Shown here: piece by piece, positions 40,455 through 50,306 of the stretch
How positions within the stretch are numbered: position 1 is the first letter of the stretch
How the letters are laid out: every line of letters starts with the position of its first letter
NCBI GenBank assembly: GCA_949318235.1
Contig: OX439127.1
Span: 15,058,344 to 15,122,343, forward strand
Reading direction: 5' to 3'
DNA length: 64,000 bases
Source: Ecdyonurus torrentis
Taxonomy: Eukaryota; Arthropoda; Insecta; Ephemeroptera; Heptageniidae
The notes under the pieces: generated by a model
Database searches by the model: none
What the model was told of the DNA's origin: nothing
The model's input: the letters and a program-made list of their open reading frames with translations, nothing else
Position numbers and translations under genes: made by a program

Positions 40455-40899
40455 GCAATTTAATTTGTTACATAGATCAACACTTCTAGGAAAGAAGGTA
40501 TTATTATGTTAGTTGGCGTTGATTCTAATGAATTCAGTAGTGTTACTATTTTGAATCTATAGTAGATTTAGATCTAATCTAAATAGTGACCATATTAGCA
40601 GAGAATACGGGCAAATCAATAATATACATTTATGCAAATAAACAACATCCTTCCTATATAAAGGTAATTATTAATACTTTGAATTTTGCACATAAAATTA
40701 CGTACATGCAATTTAATTTGTTACATAGATCAACACTTCTAGGAAAGAAGGTATTATTATGTTAGTTGGCGTTGATTCTAATGAATTCAGTAGTGTTACT
40801 ATTTTGAATCTATAGTAGATTTAGATCTAATCTAAATAGCGACCATAGTAGCAGAGAATACGGGCAAATCAATAATATACATTTATGCAAATAAACAAC
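40455..40899. repeat. 253-bp tandem duplication holding an intact Polinton target site
   Basis: Unit 1 is 40455-40707. Unit 2 starts at 40708, is cut after 40899 by the Polinton, and resumes at 58009-58069. The units differ at only a few positions (for example GTGACCATATTAG versus GCGACCATAGTAG). Unit 1 keeps AAATAAACAACATCCTTCC uninterrupted at about 40638-40656. Confidence 0.9.
40894..40899. repeat. left target-site duplication AACAAC
   Basis: Six bases, repeated at 58003-58008. The uninterrupted site at 40641-40646 has a single copy, which proves the duplication. Confidence 0.93.
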
Positions 40900-41309
40900 A
40901 GTAGTAATAGAATGACGGCGGAGCCTTGACCTTGGGGCGGAGCCGACCTTGAATTTGAAGTACCTAGCATACGTACGCGAGCAAAAATTCAAGGTCACGT
41001 CTTTTTGCATACGTACGCGAGCAAAACTTCAAGGTCACGTCGTTTTGCATGCTACATTGTGTACGTACGCGAGCTCAAAATCAAGGTCGCGTCTGATTGT
41101 GCTGGGATAAGTAAATTTCTTTGGTCCAAGGTCACATTTTGCATGCTAAGCTGTGTATCTCGTGAACGTACGCGAGCAAAAATTGAAGATGCCGTATGAT
41201 TGTGGTGTGATATGTATATATTGCGTTGGTCCAAGGTCAAATTTTGTATGCTAAGCTGTCGTTGAGTGTTTGCCTGGCCTTGGATGCGATCGTTGGTGAA
41301 GTCAGTTTG
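40900..41309. repeat. Polinton left terminal inverted repeat (410 bp)
   Basis: Pairs with 57379-58002. It has four copies of the word CGTACGCGAGC. The last two are about 103 bp apart and belong to a tandem unit that also holds CAAGGTCA and GCATGCTAAGCTGTGT. Homology ends at GTGAAGTCAGTTT. Confidence 0.93.
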
Positions 41310-42213
41310 GTGCTAGGGTACGTACACGAGTTAAAATAAACTAAAAATTAAAATAGCCACTCACATTGTAAAGCAATGTGTATCATACGTCACTATATGT
41401 CTACTTCTGAAGAAATATTCAAAAAAATTGAATTTGAGCAGATAAGTAAAAAATTTTTTTTTGAGTGTAGTTTTTTGAGTGTACATTTTTTTAACGATTA
41501 TTGTCATTGAATGAGTTGTCTATAAGATACATCAGACAGATTTTTTATAACTATCTTATTTCCACTAAAACTGATTTTTCTTAGTGTAGTTTTCTGAGTG
41601 TAGCTTTTATTTTTACATATTCTTGCTTAATTTTGAAAGCTCTATCCATATCCGGTTTCATATTTTCTGTAAGATGAGTGGAAGTGCACTTTCAAAGTCG
41701 TAAAAATTAATTACTAGTATAAATTTTTATTGATAAATTTACTTCCTTGTTTGCATATTTGCATTTCCTTGTTCACAAATTCTTCCAAGAACTATAAAAT
41801 TTATATTAATTTTTTTTCCGAGAACTATAAAATTTAATTAATTTCTTTAGCGTGAGAATGTGGATGTACATATACCACACAGGACCACCCACGATGCTAC
41901 TGTATTTGAACGACGACCTTCTAAGGCTTTATAATCGCCTGATAGCCAACTTTAATTTTCAACCTCAAATTTGACTCTTTGAGAGCCAATAACCAATCAA
42001 TAATGTATGGGAAGGTGAAATAAAGTATATAGGGTGGTATATATGACCGATACCTTCCAGAATATTCATTAAAAAAAATTAACCCCACCCACCCCCTTAC
42101 TGCATGTACTGCTATATGCAATGCTATATACAGTACTGCATTGTGCTGAGCGTCTATTACGAGGGTGGCTGCCGGTGGAGAAGGTTGTTCCAATTGAGGT
42201 GCTCCTGAGGTGA
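41310..42213. other. Polinton subterminal non-coding DNA
   Basis: AT-rich, with several TTGAGTGTAG words at about 41460-41600. A minus-strand frame of 122 codons (41921-42289) begins and ends in low-complexity DNA, extends into the tandem array and is not convincing. Confidence 0.4.
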
Positions 42214-43365
42214 CCCGAGATCGACTCTCGAGTGAGTATACTATAGATAATTTTATGTCAACCTTGTAAAATATTTTTTCTTCGATCAAACGAAATTTGA
42301 GTATAATTATTCAATGCTATTTTAACTTAAGAAAAAAAAAATTCCTTGCTAAAAAATAATATAACATAGAAGATTGATATACATATTCGCACTTATCATG
42401 TATATAGTAAAAAAAACTTTTATATAGGAAAAATATTATGACCTTCGCGTTTGAAAATATTTATAATGATAACTAATGTGCGTGGAGTAAAACGTTTTTA
42501 AGAAACTATTGAGTACAGAAAAATTAGAATGACCTTGCTAATGTTTTGTTTCATTTATAATGTGCCCGAGATCGCGACTCTCGCGTGAGTATACTATAGA
42601 TGCTTTTATTTCAACCTGGTACAATATTTTTTTCTTCGATCAAAAGAAATCTGAGTATAATTATTCAAGGCTATTTTAACTTAAGAAAAAAAAATAATAT
42701 TTTTTCCTTGATAAAAAATAAAATAACATAGAAGCTTGATATACATATTCGCACTTATCATGTATATAGTAAAAAAAACTATTATATAGGAAAAATATTA
42801 TGACCTTCGCGTTTGAAAATATTTATAATGATAACTTATATGCGTGGAGTAAAAAGTTTTTAAGAAACTATTGAGTATAGAAAAATTAGAATGACCTTGC
42901 TAATGTTTTGTTTCATTTATAATATGCCCGAGATAGCCTCTCGAGTGAGTTACTATAGATACTTTTATTTCAACCTGGTACAATATTTTTTTCTTCGATC
43001 AAAAGAAATTTGAGTATAATTTTTCAATGCTATTTTATCTTAAGAAAAAATATTATTTTTTTCTTGCTTAAAAATAATATAACATGGAAGATTGATATAG
43101 TTACTCGCACTTATCATGTATATAGTAAATATACTATTATATATAGGAAAAATATTATGAGCTTCGCGTTTGAAAATATTTATAACGCACTTATCATGTA
43201 TATAGTAAATATATTATTATTTATAGGAAAAATATTATGAGCTTCACGTTTGAAAATATTTATAATGATAACTAACTTGCGTAGAGTAAAAAGTTTTTTT
43301 TTAAATCTATTGAGTATAGAAAAATTAGAATTACCTTGTTAATATTTTGTTTCATATATAATGTG
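42214..43365. repeat. tandem array of about 355-bp units inside the Polinton
   Basis: Three units start with CCCGAGAT at 42214, 42565 and 42927. Each contains TATACATATTCGCACTTATC (unit 3 modified), GGAAAAATATTATGA, TTCGCGTTTGAAAATATTTA and GACCTTGCTAATGTTTTGTT. Unit 3 carries an extra internal duplication of about 80 bp (about 43106-43266). Confidence 0.9.
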
Positions 43366-44430
43366 AGTAAGGAAAAACAAAATATTTTTCATATGCGATA
43401 ATATGATATTAATTTTTTTATAACCATGAAAACATTAGTAATTTTACGAAACAGTTAATTTCTACCTCTTTAAGCTTTCTAGTGCCGCCGTGCATGTAAA
43501 ACAGCTTTGTCTACGCATTTCGTAGCACTATACTATATAATACATAGTATCCTGTACATATGCAACCTGCGAAACACTTCTGCTCAAACAGTTGCCTATA
43601 CTACAGGATGCTTATTAGTATTTTTATTTTCACTTCTTATATTGTATTAAGTTTGTTTTATCACGAATTTTTGCAATATTTATCCCATATATAAACAAAA
43701 TATTGTTGTATAAAATATTGATAAGCTATAACACTAGTTGCTACTTTAGCATATAATTATTTACAATGATCTTATTCATAGTTTTTGATATATAACATTG
43801 CTTTACATTGCATTAAGATTATTTTTTCTTTTCGATTTCTTTCTTACGACTTGTATATATACAAAACATTGTTACTTACTATACTAACAAGTTAACACAC
43901 TTTTATTCTTGTTTATTATTATATATATATTTCTTTTCCTTGATAATTTTGAAGTAAATTTAATTTTAAGAGAAATGACAGACCTCATAGATTTTAAGGT
44001 TTCAAATGAAAAATAAGGATATTTACTACAATATTAAAAATTGGCAGTATAATAAAATATTTCTGGTTTATGATATATAATTTTCAAGTTACAAAATTGT
44101 CAAAGAGAATATACTTATAACTTTTTCTTGAAACATGAATCTTGTGATTTCTAAATTCTTATGGTTTCACAATGTTATATTTTATAAATTTAGTACTATG
44201 CATTGAAGAACTTTAATTTTTCTTGGCTTCACCTAACCATCCCCCCCCCCCCCCACACATTGCCCCCACTCCTTAAGAATTTAACGCTGTAACAGCAACC
44301 ATTTGCAAAAGTCCGTTAGAACTGTTTGTACTCTGGTAGAGTAAACATGGTCTGTCATCTCTCCGTGTACAAAAAAATGTGAATAAATATACATTTAAGT
44401 TTCTTTTTATGAAAAATAAAAGCTTTTACA
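43366..44430. other. Polinton non-coding DNA before PolB
   Basis: Holds the PolB promoter somewhere, but no clear TATA/TCAGT pair. A run of about 16 C lies near 44244-44260. About 43560-43610 resembles the foldback near 8425-8475. Short upstream ATGs precede PolB. Confidence 0.45.
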
Positions 44431-47400
44431 ATGTCGAACAGCAAACAAGTTGCTGACACTCAAGGCATAAAATGTGATCACTGTGAGGTGTATTTTAAAG
44501 TAAAAAAGGACTTACAACTTCACAGCTTCTACAAACATGGAAAGCATATTTTTCCTTGTGAGTATTGTGGCGAGTTTTTCCACCATTTGAAAAATAGAAA
44601 GAGACATGAAACTACCAGCTGCATTCATAAAAGTGAAATACTAGCTAAGAGAGTTAGAAGAGAAGATAATCAAGGTGAAACTGAAGCTACTGAGGGTAAT
44701 AATATTACATGTAAGAAGTGTCACGCAACTTTCACTAGAGCTGATTCTCTCAAGAGACATTTAGTTAAGTCATGTAATAAACAACGTGGTAGAAATGTGC
44801 TTGCAGAAACCACTTCGCATTTAAACACCAGTCAACCCTCATCCAGTAATATTGTTCATGCTACAGCCTCAACGTTGTTGCATGCTAACAACAATATTAC
44901 TGAAGTAGTGGCGGAGCAAATTGAAACTGCTTCTAGACCAGGCGATCAGCAGAAGCAAGCAGCAGCCTCAAGTCAAGCAGCTTCAAGCTCTCAAAACAAT
45001 GAAAACATCAATCCTGCTTCCCAGCAGGGAGAGGCAGAGAAACCGAGGGAGGTTGAAAAAGATGATGCTGGTGAGACAAGCAATTTGAATGATGTAAATG
45101 CCGAGTTTGTGAAACTAGTAGACAGTGGAGAAGTATTAAAGTTAGAATCGTCATTTCAAAGTAGAATTTGTACATATAACATAAAAAATAAGAGTGAAGA
45201 GCATGACCCGTTAAAATATCTAGCTTCTAAGTCAAATATAATAAAACATATCATTCAGAAAGAACTGCAAAGTAAACAGTGCTTGAAAGTAAATGTTAGG
45301 TTTGAAGTTGACCATGAAAATTTGCGTGGAGAAACTCAAGAAAAAAACTTTAAAACAGTGAACATACCAATTTATAAAGAAAGTGATTTGAATGAATATA
45401 TATCAAAAACTTTTGATAAGTTACAGCGTGAAATGAGTGAGTTTCAAGGTAAAGGAAGCGGTTGGACCGTTTCTAAGGTGCAAGGCATGGAAGTTCGTGT
45501 AAATAAATTCAATCCTCTTAGAGGCAATGGTTATATTGCTTTGCCTGTCAGCTTACGTAAACGTAATGCTATTGTTAATATACAAAACAATGACGCTCAT
45601 TGTTTTAAATATTCTGTGTTAGCAAAGTTAGCTACAGAACCTCATCCTGAAAGTTATGATTATTCTAAATTATCAAACAAATATAATTTCTCATGTATAC
45701 AAGCTCCTACTAAGTTAAGTGATATCCCTACTTTTGAAAGAGTGAATGATATAAGTATTAATGTCTTTGGGGTAGATGAAAATGAAAAAATATTTCCAAT
45801 GAAAATTTGCAATAATGAGTTGGCAGATCATAGAGATTTATTATTTTTAACTGACAAATACGGTTCAACTCACTTTTGCTATATTTCTGACTTTGAGAAA
45901 CTAGTAGGAACGCAGCTTAGTAAGCGAGGTCATAGACTTTGTATTTGTAAAAGATGTTTTAAATATTATTACAAAGATCAAAATGGTAAAGAAAAATTAG
46001 AGCAGCATAAAGAATTATGCAGCAAGAAAAAGGCAGCTAAAATAATAATGCCTGATAAAGATCATTCAGAAATACAATTTAAAAACGTTGAACATTCTTT
46101 GCGCTTGCCAATAATTCTCTATGCTGACTTTGAAAGTATTTTGAAAAAAGTTGATACTTGCATGCCAAATCCAAATCAATCTAGCACCACTTCTACTCAA
46201 GTGCATGAACTTTTAAGCTATTGTGTTCATATAAAAACATATGGTTTAAATGAAGCGGAAAAGAAATATCTGCCAAAAGAACCCTTCTTGTATAGAAAAA
46301 CGAGTGAAGATTGTGATGTAGGAGCTCACTTTGTAAAATATGTACAAAAACTTGCAAACATTGTGAAGGAGATCTATGCTAAACAAGATCCTATGAATCC
46401 ACTTACAGAGGTTGAAAAAGCCTCGTATGCTACAGCAAAAGAATGTTACTTGTGCAATAATGTTTTCACTTCTTGTAATTACAAAGTGAGAGACCATGAT
46501 CACCTCACAGGTTCTTATAGGGGAGCTTGTCATAGAATATGTAATTTAAATAATAGAAAGCCGAGAGTCTTGCCTATATTCTTCCATGGTTTGTCAAATT
46601 ACGATTCACATTTCATTGTTAAAAAGTTAAATACTATTCCGGGCGACATTGAAGTGATCCCAAACTCTGAGGAAAAGTATATAAGTTTTACGAAAAAAAT
46701 TGGTAACATTAAATGTAGGTTTCTCGATAGCTTTAGATTTATGTCATCTAGCTTGGCTACTCTGGCCAACAATTTACCTCGCGATGCTTTCTCGGAAACA
46801 GCTAAGAATAGCAACGTGTCATCTGAGCAGTTGAAGCTCTTACTTCGCAAAGGCGTTTACTGCTATGATTATACAGATTCCCTTGATAAGTTAAAAGAGA
46901 CTTCTCTTCCTGCTAAAGAAATGTTTAGCAGCTTGCTCACAGAGTCAGACGTAAGTGATGAAGACTATCTTCACGCTCAAACGGTTTGGGATCAATTCAA
47001 TATTAAAACTCTCGGTGAATATTCAGATTTGTACCTTAGGACTGATGTATTGATTCTTGCTGATGTATTTGAACATTTTCGTGACCTCTGTTTAAAAAAT
47101 TATGATCTTGATCCTAGCTATTACTTCACTGCTCCAGGGCTTGCGTGGGATGCTGCATTGAAAAAAACTAAAATCAAACTTGAACTCTTGCAGGATTACG
47201 ATATGTTACTCATGTTTGAGGAAGGGATACGCGGTGGCTTCACAACTTGCGTCACTCGTCACGCTGTAGCTAACAATCCATACTTAGAAGGGTTTGATCC
47301 GAGTAAACCGACACAATATATATTTTACGGAGACAGTAATAATTTATATGGTGGAGCCATGATAAACCACCTGCCTTATGGAGGATTTGAATGGGCTGAT

Positions 47401-48591
47401 GTAGAGTCAATAAAACCTATAGAGTACATTGAGGATGATGCTGATGAGGGGTACATATTCGAAGTCGATGTAACATATCCTGATCACTTGCACGATGTTC
47501 ATTCCGACTTGCCGTTCTTGCCCCACAGGTCTGTGCCTGTTGGTTCAAAATATCCGAAGCTCGTTAGCACTTTGCATCACAAAGAAAAGTACGTGGCACA
47601 TTACAGATTGCTTAAACAAGCAATCGCTCACGGTCTCATTGTCACTAAAATTCATAGAGCTATAAAGTTTAAACAGTCTGCTTGGTTAGCTTCATACATT
47701 AATCTTAATACAATACTTAGGCAAGCAGCTCGAAATCAGTTTGAAAGAGATTTTTTTAAATTGATGAACAATGCAGTATTCGGTAAGACCATGGAGCAAG
47801 TAAGAAATCGCTTGAATATTCGTCTTGTGACCACAGAAGTTCTGCTTCAAAAACTTATAAATAAATGTAATTTCTTAGACAGAACCATCATTGCTGAGAA
47901 TGTTGTAGCTGTACACTTGGCCAAAGAAAGCATTTTGATGAACAAGCCTGTTTACATCGGCCAAGCAATTCTTGATATATCAAAAATAACCATGTACGAG
48001 TTCTACTATGATGTATTGAAGGCTAGGTATGGTGAAAAGTTGAAGCTTTTGTATGGAGATACTGATGCCTGGATATACATGGTAGAAACATATGATATAT
48101 ACAAGGATTGCTTGGAAATGAAGCATCACTTTGATTTCTCAGATTATCCCAAGACTCACTTGTGTTACTCTCTTGAAAACAGAAAAGTGTTGTGCAAGTT
48201 CAAGGACGAGACAAATAGTAAGCCGATCAGACAGTTTTGTGGCTTACGTCCTAAGATGTATTTCATTGAATTTGATGGCCAGCATGTAAAGAAAATCAAA
48301 GGAGTAAAAACATATGCAGTCAAAACTAAAATATCCATAGCAGATTATGTAAAATGTCTTCATACTAAAGAATCATCTCTTGTCTCTTATAGAAACATCA
48401 TGTCAAAGAATCATAACGTTACTACCGTTGACTGTACTAAAGTAGCTTTATCATTCTATGATGATAAACGAATAATCCTAGGGGACGGGATCAATACACT
48501 TCCATATGGACATAAGAGCGTACGTGCGTTGGACATGAATATAGACATTGATGTAGAAATGAATGTTGCAGTGCATATGGATATTGACTAG
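44431..48591 (+). CDS. POLB: Polinton protein-primed family-B DNA polymerase with N-terminal zinc fingers
   Basis: 1386 residues; replicates the element from its ends. Zinc fingers come first: C15/C18/H31/H36, C43/C46/H59 and C94/C97/H110/C115, then a low-complexity Gln/Ser/Ala linker to about 210. The 3'-5' exonuclease is intact by motif: D566/E568 (YADFES), D725 (SNYDSH) and Y868/D872 (YLRTD). Between exo I and exo II lies an insert with C672-x2-C675 and RDHDHLTGSYRGACHRIC (687-704), as in endonuclease-VII-like His-Me modules. Polymerase motifs: A, D968 (GDSNNLYGG); B, K1110-x3-N1114-AVFG; C, YGDTDA with D1210 and D1212. The last residue of motif C is Ala rather than the usual Ser; the metal-binding aspartates are present. 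The start is the first ATG of a frame open to TAG 48589. It converges with the integrase. Confidence 0.97.
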   Translation: MSNSKQVADTQGIKCDHCEVYFKVKKDLQLHSFYKHGKHIFPCEYCGEFFHHLKNRKRHETTSCIHKSEILAKRVRREDNQGETEATEGNNITCKKCHATFTRADSLKRHLVKSCNKQRGRNVLAETTSHLNTSQPSSSNIVHATASTLLHANNNITEVVAEQIETASRPGDQQKQAAASSQAASSSQNNENINPASQQGEAEKPREVEKDDAGETSNLNDVNAEFVKLVDSGEVLKLESSFQSRICTYNIKNKSEEHDPLKYLASKSNIIKHIIQKELQSKQCLKVNVRFEVDHENLRGETQEKNFKTVNIPIYKESDLNEYISKTFDKLQREMSEFQGKGSGWTVSKVQGMEVRVNKFNPLRGNGYIALPVSLRKRNAIVNIQNNDAHCFKYSVLAKLATEPHPESYDYSKLSNKYNFSCIQAPTKLSDIPTFERVNDISINVFGVDENEKIFPMKICNNELADHRDLLFLTDKYGSTHFCYISDFEKLVGTQLSKRGHRLCICKRCFKYYYKDQNGKEKLEQHKELCSKKKAAKIIMPDKDHSEIQFKNVEHSLRLPIILYADFESILKKVDTCMPNPNQSSTTSTQVHELLSYCVHIKTYGLNEAEKKYLPKEPFLYRKTSEDCDVGAHFVKYVQKLANIVKEIYAKQDPMNPLTEVEKASYATAKECYLCNNVFTSCNYKVRDHDHLTGSYRGACHRICNLNNRKPRVLPIFFHGLSNYDSHFIVKKLNTIPGDIEVIPNSEEKYISFTKKIGNIKCRFLDSFRFMSSSLATLANNLPRDAFSETAKNSNVSSEQLKLLLRKGVYCYDYTDSLDKLKETSLPAKEMFSSLLTESDVSDEDYLHAQTVWDQFNIKTLGEYSDLYLRTDVLILADVFEHFRDLCLKNYDLDPSYYFTAPGLAWDAALKKTKIKLELLQDYDMLLMFEEGIRGGFTTCVTRHAVANNPYLEGFDPSKPTQYIFYGDSNNLYGGAMINHLPYGGFEWADVESIKPIEYIEDDADEGYIFEVDVTYPDHLHDVHSDLPFLPHRSVPVGSKYPKLVSTLHHKEKYVAHYRLLKQAIAHGLIVTKIHRAIKFKQSAWLASYINLNTILRQAARNQFERDFFKLMNNAVFGKTMEQVRNRLNIRLVTTEVLLQKLINKCNFLDRTIIAENVVAVHLAKESILMNKPVYIGQAILDISKITMYEFYYDVLKARYGEKLKLLYGDTDAWIYMVETYDIYKDCLEMKHHFDFSDYPKTHLCYSLENRKVLCKFKDETNSKPIRQFCGLRPKMYFIEFDGQHVKKIKGVKTYAVKTKISIADYVKCLHTKESSLVSYRNIMSKNHNVTTVDCTKVALSFYDDKRIILGDGINTLPYGHKSVRALDMNIDIDVEMNVAVHMDID

Positions 48592-48877
48592 AAATGTACT
48601 TTAATTTTATATTTTATGCTTACGCTATAGTAGAACCTTGCTTAAATTTTATATAATATGTAAAAAAAATGTTTATTTTGCTTCGAAATAAAAAACTAGT
48701 GATAATGTTGAAATATATATTTTATTTCCTAACATCTAACTTACTGTATCATATGATAACCAATAACATATCATAAATATATACTATGTCATACATGTAT
48801 AACTTCAGAACATAATTTTTATTCATCTTATAATATCATTAACATATCATTACTATATGTACAGTTTTATACATGTT
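48592..48877. terminator. convergent 3' region between PolB and integrase
   Basis: AATAAA (about 48687) can end PolB transcripts, and TTTATT-type words serve the opposite strand. About 48785-48830 and 48858-48903 are similar (ACATGT..AACTTCAGAACATAAT versus ACATGTTTTACTTCAAAACA), a local duplication that includes the integrase stop region. Confidence 0.5.
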
Positions 48878-49813
48878 TTACTTCAAAACATCATTTTTAT
48901 TCACCCAACAGTTGTGTGAACTATCAAATCCAAGAAATTTTACAAACAACTTGTCTTTAGCTCTCTTTAAAACTTTCTCAATAAGATAGACTTCATCAAC
49001 AGAAGTCTTTTGTAACTCTTCTTCATAAAATCCACCCAGTACGGGCTGATCTAAGTAGTCGAGCAATAGATAAGTTGTTGGCATAGTTTTTTGAATTTTT
49101 ACAATTTTAAAGACTTCGTTAGACCAGTTTGGAGTATAACCTTTACCAAACTCAGATTTTACTTTAGAAATTCTCACCCTATCATTGACTTTAAATTTAG
49201 GAGGCTTAGGTTTAGTATATTTTACAGCATAAACAGTTTCAAGCAGAGTTTTCTCATTAGCAGCATTGACATCAGAAGGCTTCATGTGAATTGTGCTATG
49301 AATATTATTATTGTAAGTATTTAAGAGCTGAGGTAACAATTTAAGCCATTGATAATTTCCTCGAAGGCTGAATGCCTTCCACATCATACTTTTAACAGTT
49401 CTATTAAAACGTTCACAAATAAAAGCTTTCATGTGAGTATAAGAGCTATAGTGATTGATGTTGTTATCTTTCATAAGAGTTTGGAAGTTAGAGTTGTAAA
49501 ATTCTTTTCCTTTATCACTTTGTATGTTCTTGGGTACACGCCCCTGCTTGAAGACACCAGCAAGGGCAGCCGTGACGACAGATCCAGTTTTGTTTTTAAC
49601 AGGTACAGCCCAGGCAAATTTAGAGAAAACGCATATGATTGTGAGTATGTAGTTGAAACCTCGGTTTTGCTTAGAAAACTGATTCATCTCTACCAAGTCG
49701 ATCTGCCACAAGTCATCCACTCCTTTCATATGCATCTTACGTCTCTGATAGTTCTTTCGTGCTGGCTTGTGGAGCTCGTTAACCAGTGTATCTTTTACTC
49801 CATCTTCGACCAT
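48878..49813 (-). CDS. INT: Polinton integrase (rve core plus chromodomain)
   Basis: 311 residues; joins element ends to target DNA and makes the 6-bp duplication. HKPARKNYQRRKMHMKGVDD leads into the RNase H-fold core with the catalytic triad D39 (WQIDLVEM), D100 (QSDKGKEF) and E134 (CERFNRT). Only 33 residues separate the last two, against the usual 35. An SH3-like segment (about 205-250) and a C-terminal chromodomain (about 275-310, VYLIEKVLKR...KFLGF..HNCW) follow; chromodomains guide insertion to chromatin marks. ATG 49813 is the only Met available. The frame is open further upstream (KENCAT before M) without a start, and the N-terminal zinc-binding part is lacking, so it is shortened or made from a spliced transcript. 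It overlaps the next gene by 19 bases. Confidence 0.93.
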   Translation of the reverse strand: MVEDGVKDTLVNELHKPARKNYQRRKMHMKGVDDLWQIDLVEMNQFSKQNRGFNYILTIICVFSKFAWAVPVKNKTGSVVTAALAGVFKQGRVPKNIQSDKGKEFYNSNFQTLMKDNNINHYSSYTHMKAFICERFNRTVKSMMWKAFSLRGNYQWLKLLPQLLNTYNNNIHSTIHMKPSDVNAANEKTLLETVYAVKYTKPKPPKFKVNDRVRISKVKSEFGKGYTPNWSNEVFKIVKIQKTMPTTYLLLDYLDQPVLGGFYEEELQKTSVDEVYLIEKVLKRAKDKLFVKFLGFDSSHNCWVNKNDVLK

Positions 49814-50265
49814 TGTAGCACAATTTTCCTTAAAGTATTAAGGTAATTGACTTGCCTTTGGTCATTTGCTTTTAAAACACCGTTCTCAACGGCTTCTACG
49901 TCAGTACTGATTCTGCTTATATGCTCTTCTATGAGGGAGTTGAGTTTGAGCTTGTCTTGCGTAAGATAACTTCTAAGTGATTCTCTTACAATCGATGTAT
50001 ACAATTGTGCAGCTGTACCACCCACTTGGCCGAAGTTCTTGACGGAATAAAGATCTGAAGCATTATAAGCCACCAAGCTGACTTCTGAAAATTTCTCGTC
50101 CACGTACAGCTTATTAGTAGCATCTGTTTTGTCAATAGGTTGTTCAACATTTATGATTCTTCTCTTTTTTGCATTGATGAACTCCTCTTCTTCATGAGAA
50201 GCCTCGAAGAAACCATGTTTATGTTGAAGATGAAACGATGCACGTCCAAACTTGTCAACGCTCAT
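49795..50265 (-). CDS. Polinton accessory protein, tail-fibre-like/coiled-coil, unknown role
   Basis: 156 residues from ATG 50265. MSVDKFGRASFHLQHKH opens it, then a KKRRIINVEQPIDKTDATNKLYVDEK segment, which recalls the repeat of phage and virus fibre proteins in which an NV.P.D..DATNK.YVD step links to a trimeric region. Residues about 95-150 are Leu-rich and charged (LKLNSLIEEHISRI, VEAVENGVLK), likely helical or coiled-coil. I infer a structural or attachment role. It sits between the DUF8207-like gene and the integrase and overlaps the latter's start. A TATA-like AATAAAAG (50306-50299), overlapping the stop of the gene before it, and TTAGT at 50276-50272 suggest its own promoter with a leader of about 9 bases. 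Confidence 0.75.
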   Translation of the reverse strand: MSVDKFGRASFHLQHKHGFFEASHEEEEFINAKKRRIINVEQPIDKTDATNKLYVDEKFSEVSLVAYNASDLYSVKNFGQVGGTAAQLYTSIVRESLRSYLTQDKLKLNSLIEEHISRISTDVEAVENGVLKANDQRQVNYLNTLRKIVLQWSKME

Positions 50266-50298
50266 TTTCACACTAATAATTATCCTATCACTTATTTC

Positions 50299-50306
50299 CT
50301 TTTATT
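50299..50306 (-). promoter_or_regulatory. TATA-like box overlapping a stop codon
   Basis: AATAAAAG on the minus strand includes the TAA stop (50304-50302) of the DUF8207-like gene. The initiator-like TTAGT has its A at 50274, about 30 bases on, and the next ATG is 50265. Confidence 0.5.

Larger units (their letters stand above)
40380..40899 (-). pseudogene. LINE relic, 3' end (left of the Polinton)
   Basis: Read on the minus strand, NNTFFPRSVDLCNKLN (about 40460-40510) matches the C-terminal pattern of CR1/Jockey-like LINE reverse transcriptases (FFPRSV..WN.LP). It is followed by S-M-F-K-like residues and a stop. Many stops precede it, so it is dead. The upstream half of the same relic lies beyond the Polinton at 58003-58260. 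Part of this stretch is duplicated (see the 253-bp repeat). Confidence 0.6.

Noticed and set aside
41921..42289. 122-codon minus-strand frame in the Polinton left arm
   Set aside because: Runs from low-complexity DNA into the tandem array, resembles no Polinton protein and lacks promoter signals.
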